Assembly (NCBI GenBank): GCA_034409055.1
Contig: DAOUMU010000454.1
Coordinates: 1 to 38,693 of the forward strand
Direction of reading: 5' to 3'
Origin: DAOUMU01 sp034409055
GTDB lineage: Bacteria; Chloroflexota; Anaerolineae; 4572-78; J111
Length of the DNA: 38,693 nt
Translations under genes and position numbers: made by a program
Notes under the pieces: model-generated
Seen by the model: the letters and a program-made list of their open reading frames with translations, nothing else
The model's database searches: none
What the model was told of the DNA's origin: nothing
Part shown: one piece after another, positions 23,857 to 31,546 of the stretch
How positions within the stretch are numbered: the first letter of the stretch is position 1
How the letters are laid out: the number at the start of each line of letters is the position of its first letter

Positions 23857-25407
23857 TTAGACCATCATGGTCCACTGCTCGTACCCAACCGTGGCATCAG
23901 CGCCAGCACCTTTGGTGTTCAGACCGAGGTTGCTGAAGCGGTACTCGGTCACGCCCCAATCCTTGTCGATGGGCAACGGAGCCATTGCCACTTCGGGATG
24001 CAGGGAGGCGGCGTGGGTCATCATGGTAGCCGTGACCGGCTCGCTGGTCAGCAAGCAGGGGAAGTCGGCAAACTTGAACATCGCGCCGACACGTTGGGTA
24101 ATGGCGCACGGCGGATAGGTGTAGCGATGAATATTGGACAGCACATCGCTCTTATCGATGGGGCTAAAGTCGATCTTCACCCCAGCGACTTCACCACCCT
24201 TGCCAACCGGCTTGGGCTTGAGGATATTCCAGCCGCGATGGATCGACATGATCAAGTCGACATTGTGCAACTCAGCCGCCGAGTCGCGGCTGGGGTTCAT
24301 GAGAACCATGTTGTGGAAGCGGTTGACCAACAGCTCAATCACACTCGGAATGGGCATGTAATCCAGCACGAATTCATAGGCCATCAAGGCTGCGCCGGTC
24401 CCAACCGCCAGGTTGATCGGGGCATATTCGTTCTTGAAGCCTTGCTCCAGACCACGATTGAAGGTGCTTTCGAAGGCCGCGGTGTGGGCTTCCATAATGG
24501 CCATGACAATGGGGTCTTGAGCGAAGTTAAACATCGACTGGGCGTTGTGGTGGGCCACATCACCCACACAGTAGGCCGGGATGCAGCACACATTGGCCGG
24601 GTGGACACCCTTGCCAAGAGCGGCCATGATTGTGGGCTTCATGCGATCTTTGTATTGGCTCATATAGGCGGCTGTATCGAACGAGGTGTGACCGCCATGC
24701 CCACCCAGGTTGTGGCCCAACATCAAACCGGTTTGGGCCGCGGAGGGGGTGTCGTAGATCTTTTGCAGTTGGGCGACCTCGGCATCGAGCGCCTCATCCA
24801 ACGTCTTGCCAGCTTCGACAGCGCCCTTGAAGGTAGCTCCCAAACCGTAGGAGGTGTTCATACCAAAGGACTTGGCTGCCAGGATGGTCTTCTTGTGATC
24901 CTTCGGGATATCCAACTTGGCCAGGATCCGATTGACCACGTTTGCCGTCGAGCCAGGGCTGGGGGCGAAGTCCACCACACATGTGGGGCCGTACACACCA
25001 CCATAGAGGCGAGCGCTCTCACGCCCAATCAGGGCTCGATTCTCGGCAATCGCATCGATGAATTTCTCAACCGAGGCCCGGAAATCTGGCTGCTCCTCGT
25101 AGAGAATCTCCAGAATCGGCGGGGTCTGATAGTGTTCTACGAAGGGATCATCCTCAGGCCGTACGGCGCCATCATTGGTCAGATCCAGCAGGATTTCGTA
25201 GTGAGCATTGACCGAGTCCACATGCAGAGCTATGACTTCGGGCATCTCATCACCAACCGCTTTCATCCCGTTTACGGCATCAACATAGGGCTTGGCATCG
25301 CTCAGTTTGAACTGCGAACCGGCCTTAGCCTTGATATTCTGAACATCGGCTTTGAGCGCCCCCATAGCTTGAGCAACCATTGCTTCATATACAGCTTGGC
25401 TTGACAT
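23857..25407 (-). CDS. DUF2193-like archaeal-type protein, unknown function
   Basis: A 516-residue soluble protein leading the C1 cluster. From memory of the family's appearance it resembles DUF2193, described from methanogenic archaea: MVAQAMGALKADVQNIKAKAG, VRPEDDPFVEHYQTPPILEILYEE, RLYGGVYGPTCVVDFAPSPGSTANVVNRIL, PAYCVGDVAHHNAQSMFNFAQ and LMSIHRGWN. Several conserved-looking Cys, His and Asp residues (PTCVVDF, HNLGGHGGHTSFD, CCIPAYCVGDVAHH) could bind metal. There is no signal peptide or membrane segment. A strong AAAGGAG site precedes the ATG. Three 11-bp direct repeats lie 41-73 nt upstream. Its place at the head of the operon implies a direct part in H4MPT or formyl metabolism, but no reaction is known to me. 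Confidence 0.7.
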   Translation of the reverse strand: MSSQAVYEAMVAQAMGALKADVQNIKAKAGSQFKLSDAKPYVDAVNGMKAVGDEMPEVIALHVDSVNAHYEILLDLTNDGAVRPEDDPFVEHYQTPPILEILYEEQPDFRASVEKFIDAIAENRALIGRESARLYGGVYGPTCVVDFAPSPGSTANVVNRILAKLDIPKDHKKTILAAKSFGMNTSYGLGATFKGAVEAGKTLDEALDAEVAQLQKIYDTPSAAQTGLMLGHNLGGHGGHTSFDTAAYMSQYKDRMKPTIMAALGKGVHPANVCCIPAYCVGDVAHHNAQSMFNFAQDPIVMAIMEAHTAAFESTFNRGLEQGFKNEYAPINLAVGTGAALMAYEFVLDYMPIPSVIELLVNRFHNMVLMNPSRDSAAELHNVDLIMSIHRGWNILKPKPVGKGGEVAGVKIDFSPIDKSDVLSNIHRYTYPPCAITQRVGAMFKFADFPCLLTSEPVTATMMTHAASLHPEVAMAPLPIDKDWGVTEYRFSNLGLNTKGAGADATVGYEQWTMMV

Positions 25408-25447
25408 TATTAACTACTCCTTTCCTGTCTTCAATGAATGATTTTTT

Positions 25448-25480
25448 CTACTTTGAAGCTACTTTGAGGCTTCTTTGACC
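25448..25480 (-). promoter_or_regulatory. three 11-bp direct repeats, putative SARP operator of the C1 cluster
   Basis: Plus-strand units CTACTTTGAAG, CTACTTTGAGG and CTTCTTTGACC follow each other exactly. On the transcribed strand they read TCAAAGA, TCAAAGT, TCAAAGT, separated by 4 nt: heptamers on one helix face with an 11-bp period. The array ends 41 nt before the start codon. No good -35/-10 pair is seen beside it, as expected of an activator-dependent promoter. Confidence 0.65.
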
Positions 25481-25746
25481 TCTACCAATTTACGTCTTAA
25501 AAAGATAAAATTATCAAACTACGCTACGATAAATACTTGCCCTCCTTTCTGCTCTAAAATTTCTCTAACAAAGGATGAGAGGTTGGAGTACCTTTTCGGT
25601 TTTCAAATGAGGTAAAATGGAGAAAGTTTAAAATCAACATTCGCTGATCGAAGCTAACTGACAAGGATTAGAGGTATTTGATATCTTGGTGATGTGCTCA
25701 AATTTTTGTATTTGTTCGTTAAGAGCAATAAAAATTCAATTGTCAA

Positions 25747-25762
25747 TAGTACTATAGTACTA
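25747..25762. promoter_or_regulatory. 16-bp perfect palindrome, possible operator
   Basis: TAGTACTATAGTACTA is fully self-complementary. It abuts a perfect TTGACA on the minus strand (complement of 25741-25746), though the matching -10 (CTTAAC) is poor. It may be the site of an unlinked dimeric regulator. Confidence 0.4.
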
Positions 25763-25946
25763 GACACCTTAATATTATATCGAAAATTTAACCAAACATC
25801 AACAACACTTACTGTACGCTTGCCCTACGAATAACGCACACACAGAAGATACTTTAACCTCCACTCAATACAGTCGCATTGCACCAAAAAAGTGGGTAAT
25901 AATTTGTTGATTTATACCCATTTTCTATAAGACTTATTTATTACAC

Positions 25947-25975
25947 TTGTCACTTGGAGTAAGGTGTGTTAAAAT
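25947..25975 (+). promoter_or_regulatory. sigma70-type promoter of the SARP-like regulator
   Basis: TTGTCA (25947-25952), a 17-nt spacer and TAAAAT (25970-25975), about 110 nt before the regulator start. The 11-bp repeat array lies just downstream. A second -10-like TAGTAT (26057-26062) follows the array, so two starts are possible. Confidence 0.5.
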
Positions 25976-26005
25976 TATGGCTGCAGTTTTAAACTATATC
26001 ATTCC

Positions 26006-26049
26006 ACTCTTTCCAGACTCTTACTAGACTCTTTCCAAACTCTTTAAAC
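26006..26049 (+). promoter_or_regulatory. four 11-bp direct repeats, putative SARP autoregulatory operator
   Basis: Units ACTCTTTCCAG, ACTCTTACTAG, ACTCTTTCCAA and ACTCTTTAAAC follow without gaps. The period of 11 bp and heptamer plus 4-nt spacer match SARP binding sites. Eight nt after the last heptamer comes TAGTAG/TAGTAT, a -10-like box, the SARP promoter geometry. The array ends 35 nt before the regulator's ATG. Confidence 0.65.
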
Positions 26050-26084
26050 AGCATAGTAGTATCGAGTAATTTAAGGAAGAATCA

Positions 26085-29000
26085 ATGGCGAATACCTTCC
26101 GGCTTCAATTATTGGGACCGGTTCAGATAGAACGAAATGGAAAGCCTTTGCAAGGCTTCAAGTCTCGCAAAACGTTGGCCCTGCTTGGCTACCTGGCCTC
26201 TCAAAGCCAAAAAATTTCACGTGGCTACCTGGTCAACCTCTTTTGGCCAGATAAATCAGAAACCCGAGGACGAAATAACCTGAGTCAGGTTGTTCACAGC
26301 ATTTCGACGCTATGTCCAGATTGCCTCAAAGTTGATCGTTACACCGTCCAATTTCACCTCACCGCTGACCACTGGTTGGATATAAGAGTCTTTAACGAAC
26401 TGGTAGCCAGGGGGGAAGCCGAGTCTCTGGCTATGGCCGCAACGCTCTACCAGGATGATTTCATGACCGGCATGTACCTGGATGATTGTCCGGAGTTTGA
26501 ACAATGGCTGCGGATAGAGCAAGAAACCTGGCGTCGGCGAGTCACCCAGGTCCTCCAAGATCTCATTGCTTATTACATGGCTTGTAACGAACTGGATCAA
26601 GCGTTAGCATTCGCCTCTCGCCTGATAGCCATTGATCCCTGGCAGGAGGAGGGGCATCGACAACTGATGTTGTTACTGGCCCAGAGCGGACAGCGGAGTG
26701 CTGCCCTGGCTCAGTATGAAACCTGCTGCCGCCTCCTGGCCGAAGAACTGGGCATCGAACCGGCCCCAGAGACGATGAAAGTGTATGAGCAGATCCGAGG
26801 GGGTGAATTAGGCCAGGAAACAGGATCGATAAATAACAAAGAAAAACTCTCATCGATATTCCTGCCTATTCACAACCCTGCGCCATTGTCTTACAATAAC
26901 CTACCGGCTCAATCCACATCTTTCATCGGTCGGGAAACAGAATTAGCCATGATCAGCAAGTATTTGGCAGATCCTGACTGTCGCCTCTTAACCATCGCCG
27001 GGCTGGGTGGAATTGGGAAAACTCGCCTGGCACTGCAAGCTGCAGCAGCCACTGAGAAATTTAGTCACGGTGTTTGCTTTATTCCTTTAACCTTCACCCA
27101 TTCAACCGAGTTTCTCCTCTCGACCATTACCGATATGCTCAATTTCCCCATTTATGGCCCAGGAGATCCTAAAGTACAGCTTTTGAACTACCTAAGCGAT
27201 AAGGAAATGCTCCTGGTTATGGATAACTTCGAGCATCTGCTCCCCGGAGCAAACTTGTTGGTAGAAATCCTTCAGCGTGCGCCCAGGATAAAAATACTGG
27301 TTACTTCTCGAGAACGGCTGGGGGTACCTGAAGAATGGGTCCTGGATCTGCAAGGATTGCCATTTCCTGGCAGCGAGCAGAGTAGTAATATAGAAACTTA
27401 CGGAGCCGTACAGTTGTTTTTGCAGCGAGCCCAGCAGGCCCGGGCCGGTTTTTGGCTATCATATCTGGATAAGCCAGCGGTGGCTCACGTTTGCCGGCTT
27501 GTCGAGGGATTGCCCCTGGGCATCGAGTTGGCTGCGGCCTGGACACGCACTCTCTCCTGTCAAGAGATTGCCGCAGAGATCCAAAAAAACTACGACTTTT
27601 TGACCACTTCCCTGCAAAATATTCCTAAACGACACCAGAGCTTACAAGCCGTGTTTGAACATTCCTGGAAACTACTCTCGGAGGAGGAGCGAAGGGTCTT
27701 CCGAAAGCTAACCGTTTTTCGGGGGGGCTTTACCAGAAAATCAGCAGAACAGGTGGTAGGTGCTTCGGCTTTCTCCTTATCGACGTTGGTGGACAAATCT
27801 TTGCTGCGTTGGACACCAGTGGGACGCTATGAAATGCACGAACTTTTGCGGCAGTATGGGGCAAAAAAGCTGGCCGAGGCGACCGGCAAGAAAGAAAAGG
27901 TAAAAAACCAACATTGTAAGCATTACGCTGAATTCTTGCACCAACAAGAGGCGCGTCTAAAAAGAGGGAAACAGAAAGAAGCCTTAGCCGTTATCGGCTT
28001 AGAGATTGATAATGTACGAGCAGGCTGGTACTGGGCAGTCGCCCACGGTATAGAGGAAGATTTTGAGAAGTACCGTGAGGCGCTTTTCCTTATCCACAAT
28101 ATGCAGAGTTGGTTTCAAGAAGGAGAAGCAGTCTTCAGGTATGCTGCGGCAAGTTTGTATAGAAGCAAAAAAAGAGGGGGTAACTTTGACAGAAAAATAG
28201 ATAAAATGCTTGGCCAGGTTTTGGCCCGGCAAGGCGTATTCTGTGCCAGCCTGGGACACTATGAAAAAGCCAGGGCTATCTTGCAGGAAGGTCTTATGTT
28301 TCAAGACCCTGATACCCGCCAGAGTTCGCCCCTTAGCCTGACCTACCTGGGAGCCATCGCCTGGGCGCTGGGGGATTATGCCCAGGCCAAACAACTGTGC
28401 CAGGAAAGCCTGGCCATCATCCAAAAGAGTAAGGATCGGTGGAAAGAGGCCCTGACCTTACAATATTTGGGTATGATTGCCGTCAGTCAGGGCGAGTATG
28501 TCGAGGCCAAAGAGCTGGCCTACAGAAGCCTGGCCACTTTTAGGCAGTTTGGTTACCGGAGCGGGATCGCCTTTGCCCTAAATATTTTAGGGATTGCTGC
28601 CCGTAATCTGGGAGAGTATGCCTATGCGAAGCAATTCTGCCAGGAAAGCCTGATCATTGCCCGAGAGATTGGTGACCGCTGGGAAGAAGCGTTGTCTCTT
28701 GAATATCTGGGCATGATTGCTATTAGTTTAGGCCAGTACAGTGAGGCCAAAGATCTGGCCCAAAAAAGTCTGGCCATTTTTAAGGAGTTTGACTACAGCA
28801 GTGGCACAACCTTTTGTCTCAACATGCTGGGGATTGTGGCGCGCAATCTCGGTCAGTATGAGGAGGCCAAACGCCTCCATCAGGAAGTTTTGGAGACTTG
28901 TCAGAGCCTGGACTATCAATTGGGCATAGCCCTTGCTTCCTACTATTTAGGACATACTGTCTATCTATTAGGAGATCACGCGGAAGCGGAACGCTTGTTG

Positions 29001-29462
29001 ACCGAAAGTTTAACCATTTCAAAAAAACTGACTTACCAACGAGGCGTTACCCGGTCACTGAGTACGTTGGGCAACGTGGCTCGTGCCATGGGGAAATACC
29101 AGCAGGCCCAAAAATATCTATACGAGGCCCTGAAGATGACCCAAGAAATCTATTCAGCCCCTATGGCCCTGGACGTTTTAGCCGGATTGGCCAACCTGCT
29201 AACAGAGGAAGGAAAAACAGAACGAGCTATAGAACTGCTGACCGTCTCCCGTAGCCACGCTGCCACTGAAAAAGAAACGAAGGATAAAGCTGATCGCCTC
29301 TTTGCTGAACTGGCCTCTGAACTGCCCAATCAGGTGCTAGAAACAGCCCAGGAAAGAGGTAAAGCTGAAACCCTGGAAGAGATGGTGGAAGAAATCCTCA
29401 GCGAAACGGCAGATGAGGATTTGGTGTTGGTATGTGGAAAGATTTCAGATACTTTTGCTTAA
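26085..29462 (+). CDS. SARP/AfsR-like regulator: BTAD, NB-ARC ATPase, TPR
   Basis: An 1125-residue cytosolic regulator. Residues 1-95 form an OmpR-like winged helix (FRLQLLGPVQIERNG, KTLALLGYLASQ). Residues 100-245 are the bacterial transcriptional activation domain with TPR-like helices ending LGIEPAPETMKVYEQI. Residues 280-520 are the NB-ARC/STAND ATPase: FIGRETELAMISKYL, Walker A GLGGIGKT near residue 307, Walker B MLLVMDNFEHLL, and ILVTSRERLG. Residues 700-1080 are tetratricopeptide repeats for signal or partner sensing. AGGAAGA lies 5 nt before the ATG. It is divergent from the C1 cluster and has 11-bp repeat arrays on both sides of the shared intergenic region. Its 3' end overlaps the convergent DUF1464 gene by 65 bp. 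Confidence 0.92.
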   Translation: MANTFRLQLLGPVQIERNGKPLQGFKSRKTLALLGYLASQSQKISRGYLVNLFWPDKSETRGRNNLSQVVHSISTLCPDCLKVDRYTVQFHLTADHWLDIRVFNELVARGEAESLAMAATLYQDDFMTGMYLDDCPEFEQWLRIEQETWRRRVTQVLQDLIAYYMACNELDQALAFASRLIAIDPWQEEGHRQLMLLLAQSGQRSAALAQYETCCRLLAEELGIEPAPETMKVYEQIRGGELGQETGSINNKEKLSSIFLPIHNPAPLSYNNLPAQSTSFIGRETELAMISKYLADPDCRLLTIAGLGGIGKTRLALQAAAATEKFSHGVCFIPLTFTHSTEFLLSTITDMLNFPIYGPGDPKVQLLNYLSDKEMLLVMDNFEHLLPGANLLVEILQRAPRIKILVTSRERLGVPEEWVLDLQGLPFPGSEQSSNIETYGAVQLFLQRAQQARAGFWLSYLDKPAVAHVCRLVEGLPLGIELAAAWTRTLSCQEIAAEIQKNYDFLTTSLQNIPKRHQSLQAVFEHSWKLLSEEERRVFRKLTVFRGGFTRKSAEQVVGASAFSLSTLVDKSLLRWTPVGRYEMHELLRQYGAKKLAEATGKKEKVKNQHCKHYAEFLHQQEARLKRGKQKEALAVIGLEIDNVRAGWYWAVAHGIEEDFEKYREALFLIHNMQSWFQEGEAVFRYAAASLYRSKKRGGNFDRKIDKMLGQVLARQGVFCASLGHYEKARAILQEGLMFQDPDTRQSSPLSLTYLGAIAWALGDYAQAKQLCQESLAIIQKSKDRWKEALTLQYLGMIAVSQGEYVEAKELAYRSLATFRQFGYRSGIAFALNILGIAARNLGEYAYAKQFCQESLIIAREIGDRWEEALSLEYLGMIAISLGQYSEAKDLAQKSLAIFKEFDYSSGTTFCLNMLGIVARNLGQYEEAKRLHQEVLETCQSLDYQLGIALASYYLGHTVYLLGDHAEAERLLTESLTISKKLTYQRGVTRSLSTLGNVARAMGKYQQAQKYLYEALKMTQEIYSAPMALDVLAGLANLLTEEGKTERAIELLTVSRSHAATEKETKDKADRLFAELASELPNQVLETAQERGKAETLEEMVEEILSETADEDLVLVCGKISDTFA
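28431..28910 (+). repeat. 240-nt tandem duplication inside the TPR region
   Basis: Two consecutive 80-codon blocks, 28431-28670 and 28671-28910, encode matching TPR pairs: (K/G)DRW(K/E)EAL..., YLGMIA(V/I)S, (E/K)LA..SLA.F, and LGI.ARNLG.Y..AK. They are offset by exactly 240 nt and still similar in DNA, so two TPR units were duplicated together. Confidence 0.75.
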
Positions 29463-30531
29463 GTTCCTCCGCAGCATCAACATGGATATAGTCCAACACT
29501 GTTCCCCTGGCCTCTCGTAAGCGCATCGTGTCTACCAGGTCGACCAACTGACCCTTTAGCATACCGTTAGCAATTAAGGCGGCCCCCTGTGCCGCTTCTT
29601 TGGCTATGTTGGCTATACCCCCTATGCGACGCACCGGGGCAAAGTGACTGAGACGCCGGGTCAGTTCAGCCAGAACGACCGGAATACGACAGAGCCGCCC
29701 GGAGAGGAGGATCTCCCGGGCCATAGGGACAACGGTCATCTCAGCGGCCACACTCTTGGTGATGCCTTCAAACAGAGCTTCCCAGGCCTGACGAACCGTT
29801 GGATCAATTTCGAGTCGAGCGGCAGCCTCTTCCGGGGAGAGAGTGGGCTGACCGGCGAGGTAAGCTACCCCGCCGGAGAAAAGCACTTTTTTTTGAAATT
29901 CACCCAGCAAATAACCCAGTTCGCCATCCATCGCCCCCAGGGCATAAAAGCCGGGTGGGCCACTGGATCCCCCCAGGCCATCCACGACTTGCCCCCCCTG
30001 GACGGCTATGACCGCGGTGAAAGCGCCCCCAACTTCAACATAAATAAAACTGGTTTCATAGTAGTCAAGGTGATGGTGGCGGGCCTGATCAAAAATACCC
30101 AGAGCCACACAGCACAGTTTATCGGCCGTGCCCATATCAATTTTGTTGGCCTTACGATAGGCCGGCACCGTGGATAGATGAATGACACCCGGCATAAAGA
30201 GCACAGGCAGATTAGCCTCGCGCAAACCGGCTACCAATTCGTACATGCCCTCCACCCCGGTGGGCTGCCTGTGCTCACGCTCGGCCGCCAAAACGAATAA
30301 AAAAAGGTCCTCTTCAGAGAATTCTTCGATACGTACCCAGGGTAAGCCATAGCCAGAGGGGCCAATCACCAAGTCCAGGGGACGAGCCGCCTGCAAGGCC
30401 TCAATCAAAACCTGGGGATTGGCCGATATCTCCGGCGAAGCAATGGTGGTGTCCAAAAAAATCTGGTCGTCCTCTAACCCACACAGATCAAAGCTCAGAG
30501 TCCCCGGGTCAATACCGATTACTCTTGTCAT
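29398..30531 (-). CDS. DUF1464 family protein (predicted butyrate-kinase-like ASKHA)
   Basis: A 377-residue protein with an ASKHA/actin-fold N-terminus, MTRVIGIDPGTLSFDLCGLED, and a second phosphate-type loop YVEVGGAFTAVIAVQGG. It is followed by GGSSGPPGFYALGAMDGELGYL and a C-terminal VRRIGGIANIAKEAAQGAALIANG. It resembles the archaeal DUF1464 (COG2441) family, annotated as predicted butyrate kinase without proof. Other ASKHA members in this window (MfnF-like) act in cofactor synthesis. It is 14 nt downstream of the glutaredoxin-like gene, an operon of two. Its 3' end overlaps the regulator gene on the other strand. The reaction is unknown. Confidence 0.78.
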   Translation of the reverse strand: MTRVIGIDPGTLSFDLCGLEDDQIFLDTTIASPEISANPQVLIEALQAARPLDLVIGPSGYGLPWVRIEEFSEEDLFLFVLAAEREHRQPTGVEGMYELVAGLREANLPVLFMPGVIHLSTVPAYRKANKIDMGTADKLCCVALGIFDQARHHHLDYYETSFIYVEVGGAFTAVIAVQGGQVVDGLGGSSGPPGFYALGAMDGELGYLLGEFQKKVLFSGGVAYLAGQPTLSPEEAAARLEIDPTVRQAWEALFEGITKSVAAEMTVVPMAREILLSGRLCRIPVVLAELTRRLSHFAPVRRIGGIANIAKEAAQGAALIANGMLKGQLVDLVDTMRLREARGTVLDYIHVDAAEELKQKYLKSFHIPTPNPHLPFR

Positions 30532-30545
30532 TAACGTGCCTGGGG

Positions 30546-30806
30546 TTATGGCAGGACAGTATCGAGTTCATTGGGGTTAAAGCCGATAAGAATCTTCTGG
30601 CCAATCTCAATGACCACGGCCTCTTTTTGTCCAGAGAGCTTTAGCATGCGATCTGAGTTTGCTCGATTATCTTCAATATCGGCATACTCAAAAATGACCC
30701 CCCGATCCTCTAAAAAAGTTTGTACCTGTCGAAAGTCGCCGGCGTCACGTCGGCCATAAACGGTGACCCCTTCCCAAGGGGTAATTGGGGCAGCACAAAT
30801 ACACAT
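30546..30806 (-). CDS. glutaredoxin-like protein lacking the CXXC active site
   Basis: An 86-residue thioredoxin-fold protein. GVTVYGRRDAGDFRQVQTFLEDRGVIFEYADIEDNR aligns with the glutaredoxin pattern VTVY-x-CPYC-...-FL...G..FE..D, but the CPYC position reads DAGD. The C-terminal part AVVIEIGQKILIGFNPNELDTVL matches the usual glutathione-side strand and the GFxPxEL end. The only cysteines are Cys2 and Cys4. It is therefore unlikely to be a classic thiol oxidoreductase; a binding, regulatory or decayed role is more likely. AGGAG lies 8 nt before the ATG. It is cotranscribed with the DUF1464 gene. Confidence 0.8.
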   Translation of the reverse strand: MCICAAPITPWEGVTVYGRRDAGDFRQVQTFLEDRGVIFEYADIEDNRANSDRMLKLSGQKEAVVIEIGQKILIGFNPNELDTVLP

Positions 30807-30938
30807 AAACTACTCCTCTCTCGAAACTTTATGGTTGCAAGTGTTGGATATTCTATTGATACCTATGTTTGCTGTCAAAAATAGTTCGAGTTATGCAAAT
30901 TGAAATAATTTTGTAACCATTTCTTAACGCTAAATTTA

Positions 30939-30967
30939 TTGACGAACGTCAAAAAATGTGTTATGGT
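30939..30967 (+). promoter_or_regulatory. sigma70-type promoter of the leader RNA and downstream genes
   Basis: TTGACG (30939-30944), a 17-nt spacer and TATGGT (30962-30967). Transcription would start near 30974, about 145 nt before the first gene, with a terminator in between. The gap 30807-31117 is shared with the divergent glutaredoxin-like gene. Confidence 0.5.
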
Positions 30968-30985
30968 GAATTTAACAATAAAATA

Positions 30986-31070
30986 TTTTTTCCCAGTGAT
31001 CGTGAAGCTCTCAAAGACGAACCTTAGGCGTGTCGTTTTTGAGAGCTTTTTTTTTCAACGTGGGAAAAAA
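30986..31070 (+). terminator. structured leader with intrinsic terminator (attenuator or small RNA)
   Basis: AGCTCTCAAA (31006-31015) pairs with TTTGAGAGCT (31038-31047) and is followed by a T-run to 31055, a strong intrinsic terminator. Around it TTTTTTCCCA (30986-30995) pairs perfectly with TGGGAAAAAA (31061-31070). The promoter lies upstream and the gene downstream, so either a short RNA of about 80 nt ends here or read-through is regulated. Confidence 0.65.
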
Positions 31071-31117
31071 TTATTCATAAATTTTTGTAAAACAGTCATA
31101 AAGGAGTATTATTGATC

Positions 31118-31471
31118 ATGTTGCATAATTTTGAACACGACTTTGACCAGATTGCCCACGAGGCCTGGGAAAGTCAAAAATCGCCTCTAGAACGAATGTA
31201 TGACTGCTGGGTGGGCGAGGGCCGATGGGAACCTGATCCGCCGGCCGTGACCTACCGTATTTATGACCACAAAGGCCGTCCTATTGCCTGTCACCTGTGT
31301 GGTTCGACTGACAAGTGGGTTATAGAAGGGGATGAAGTACGCCAGGTCGCTCGCGTCTTCATCTGTGAGCACGAGCCTATCACTGCCGTACGGGCCGCCA
31401 TTCGACAGATATCCAGTGTGCCGGTCTATAAAGTCAGTCGGTTTGAGGAGACTGGGCGCCCGCTGGAATAA
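31118..31471 (+). CDS. hypothetical protein with Cys/His cluster
   Basis: A 117-residue protein starting MLHNFEHDFDQIAHEAWESQ. AAGGAG lies 11 nt before this ATG; a TTG two codons upstream has closer spacing, so the exact start is open. The middle carries ACHLCGSTDKWVI and later FICEHEP, a CxxC...CxH arrangement that could bind zinc or iron. I do not recognise the family. It follows the structured leader, and its TAA stop is in frame with the PfkB kinase gene behind it, with no stop or canonical start between. Confidence 0.6.
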   Translation: MLHNFEHDFDQIAHEAWESQKSPLERMYDCWVGEGRWEPDPPAVTYRIYDHKGRPIACHLCGSTDKWVIEGDEVRQVARVFICEHEPITAVRAAIRQISSVPVYKVSRFEETGRPLE

Positions 31472-31546
31472 ACCAGGGTAGCCAAAATCAAGTTAAAACC
31501 ATCTTTAGATCTAATCGCCGTTGATAAATCGTGGGTTGACATCCTG

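Larger units (their letters stand above)
25408..26084. other. 677-nt AT-rich divergent regulatory region
   Basis: No gene is seen between the C1 cluster and the SARP-type regulator. The region holds the two 11-bp repeat arrays, a 16-bp palindrome (25747-25762), an inverted repeat GTGGGTA/TACCCAT with a 16-nt spacer (25892-25898, 25915-25921), and a TTGTCA-17-TAAAAT promoter. It is much more AT-rich than the flanking genes. Confidence 0.7.

Noticed and set aside
23998..25404. Long plus-strand open frame (468 codons) opposite the DUF2193-like gene
   Set aside because: It mirrors the codon structure of the minus-strand gene, has no ribosome-binding site and gives a His/Gly/Asp-rich product with no domain; it is a shadow.
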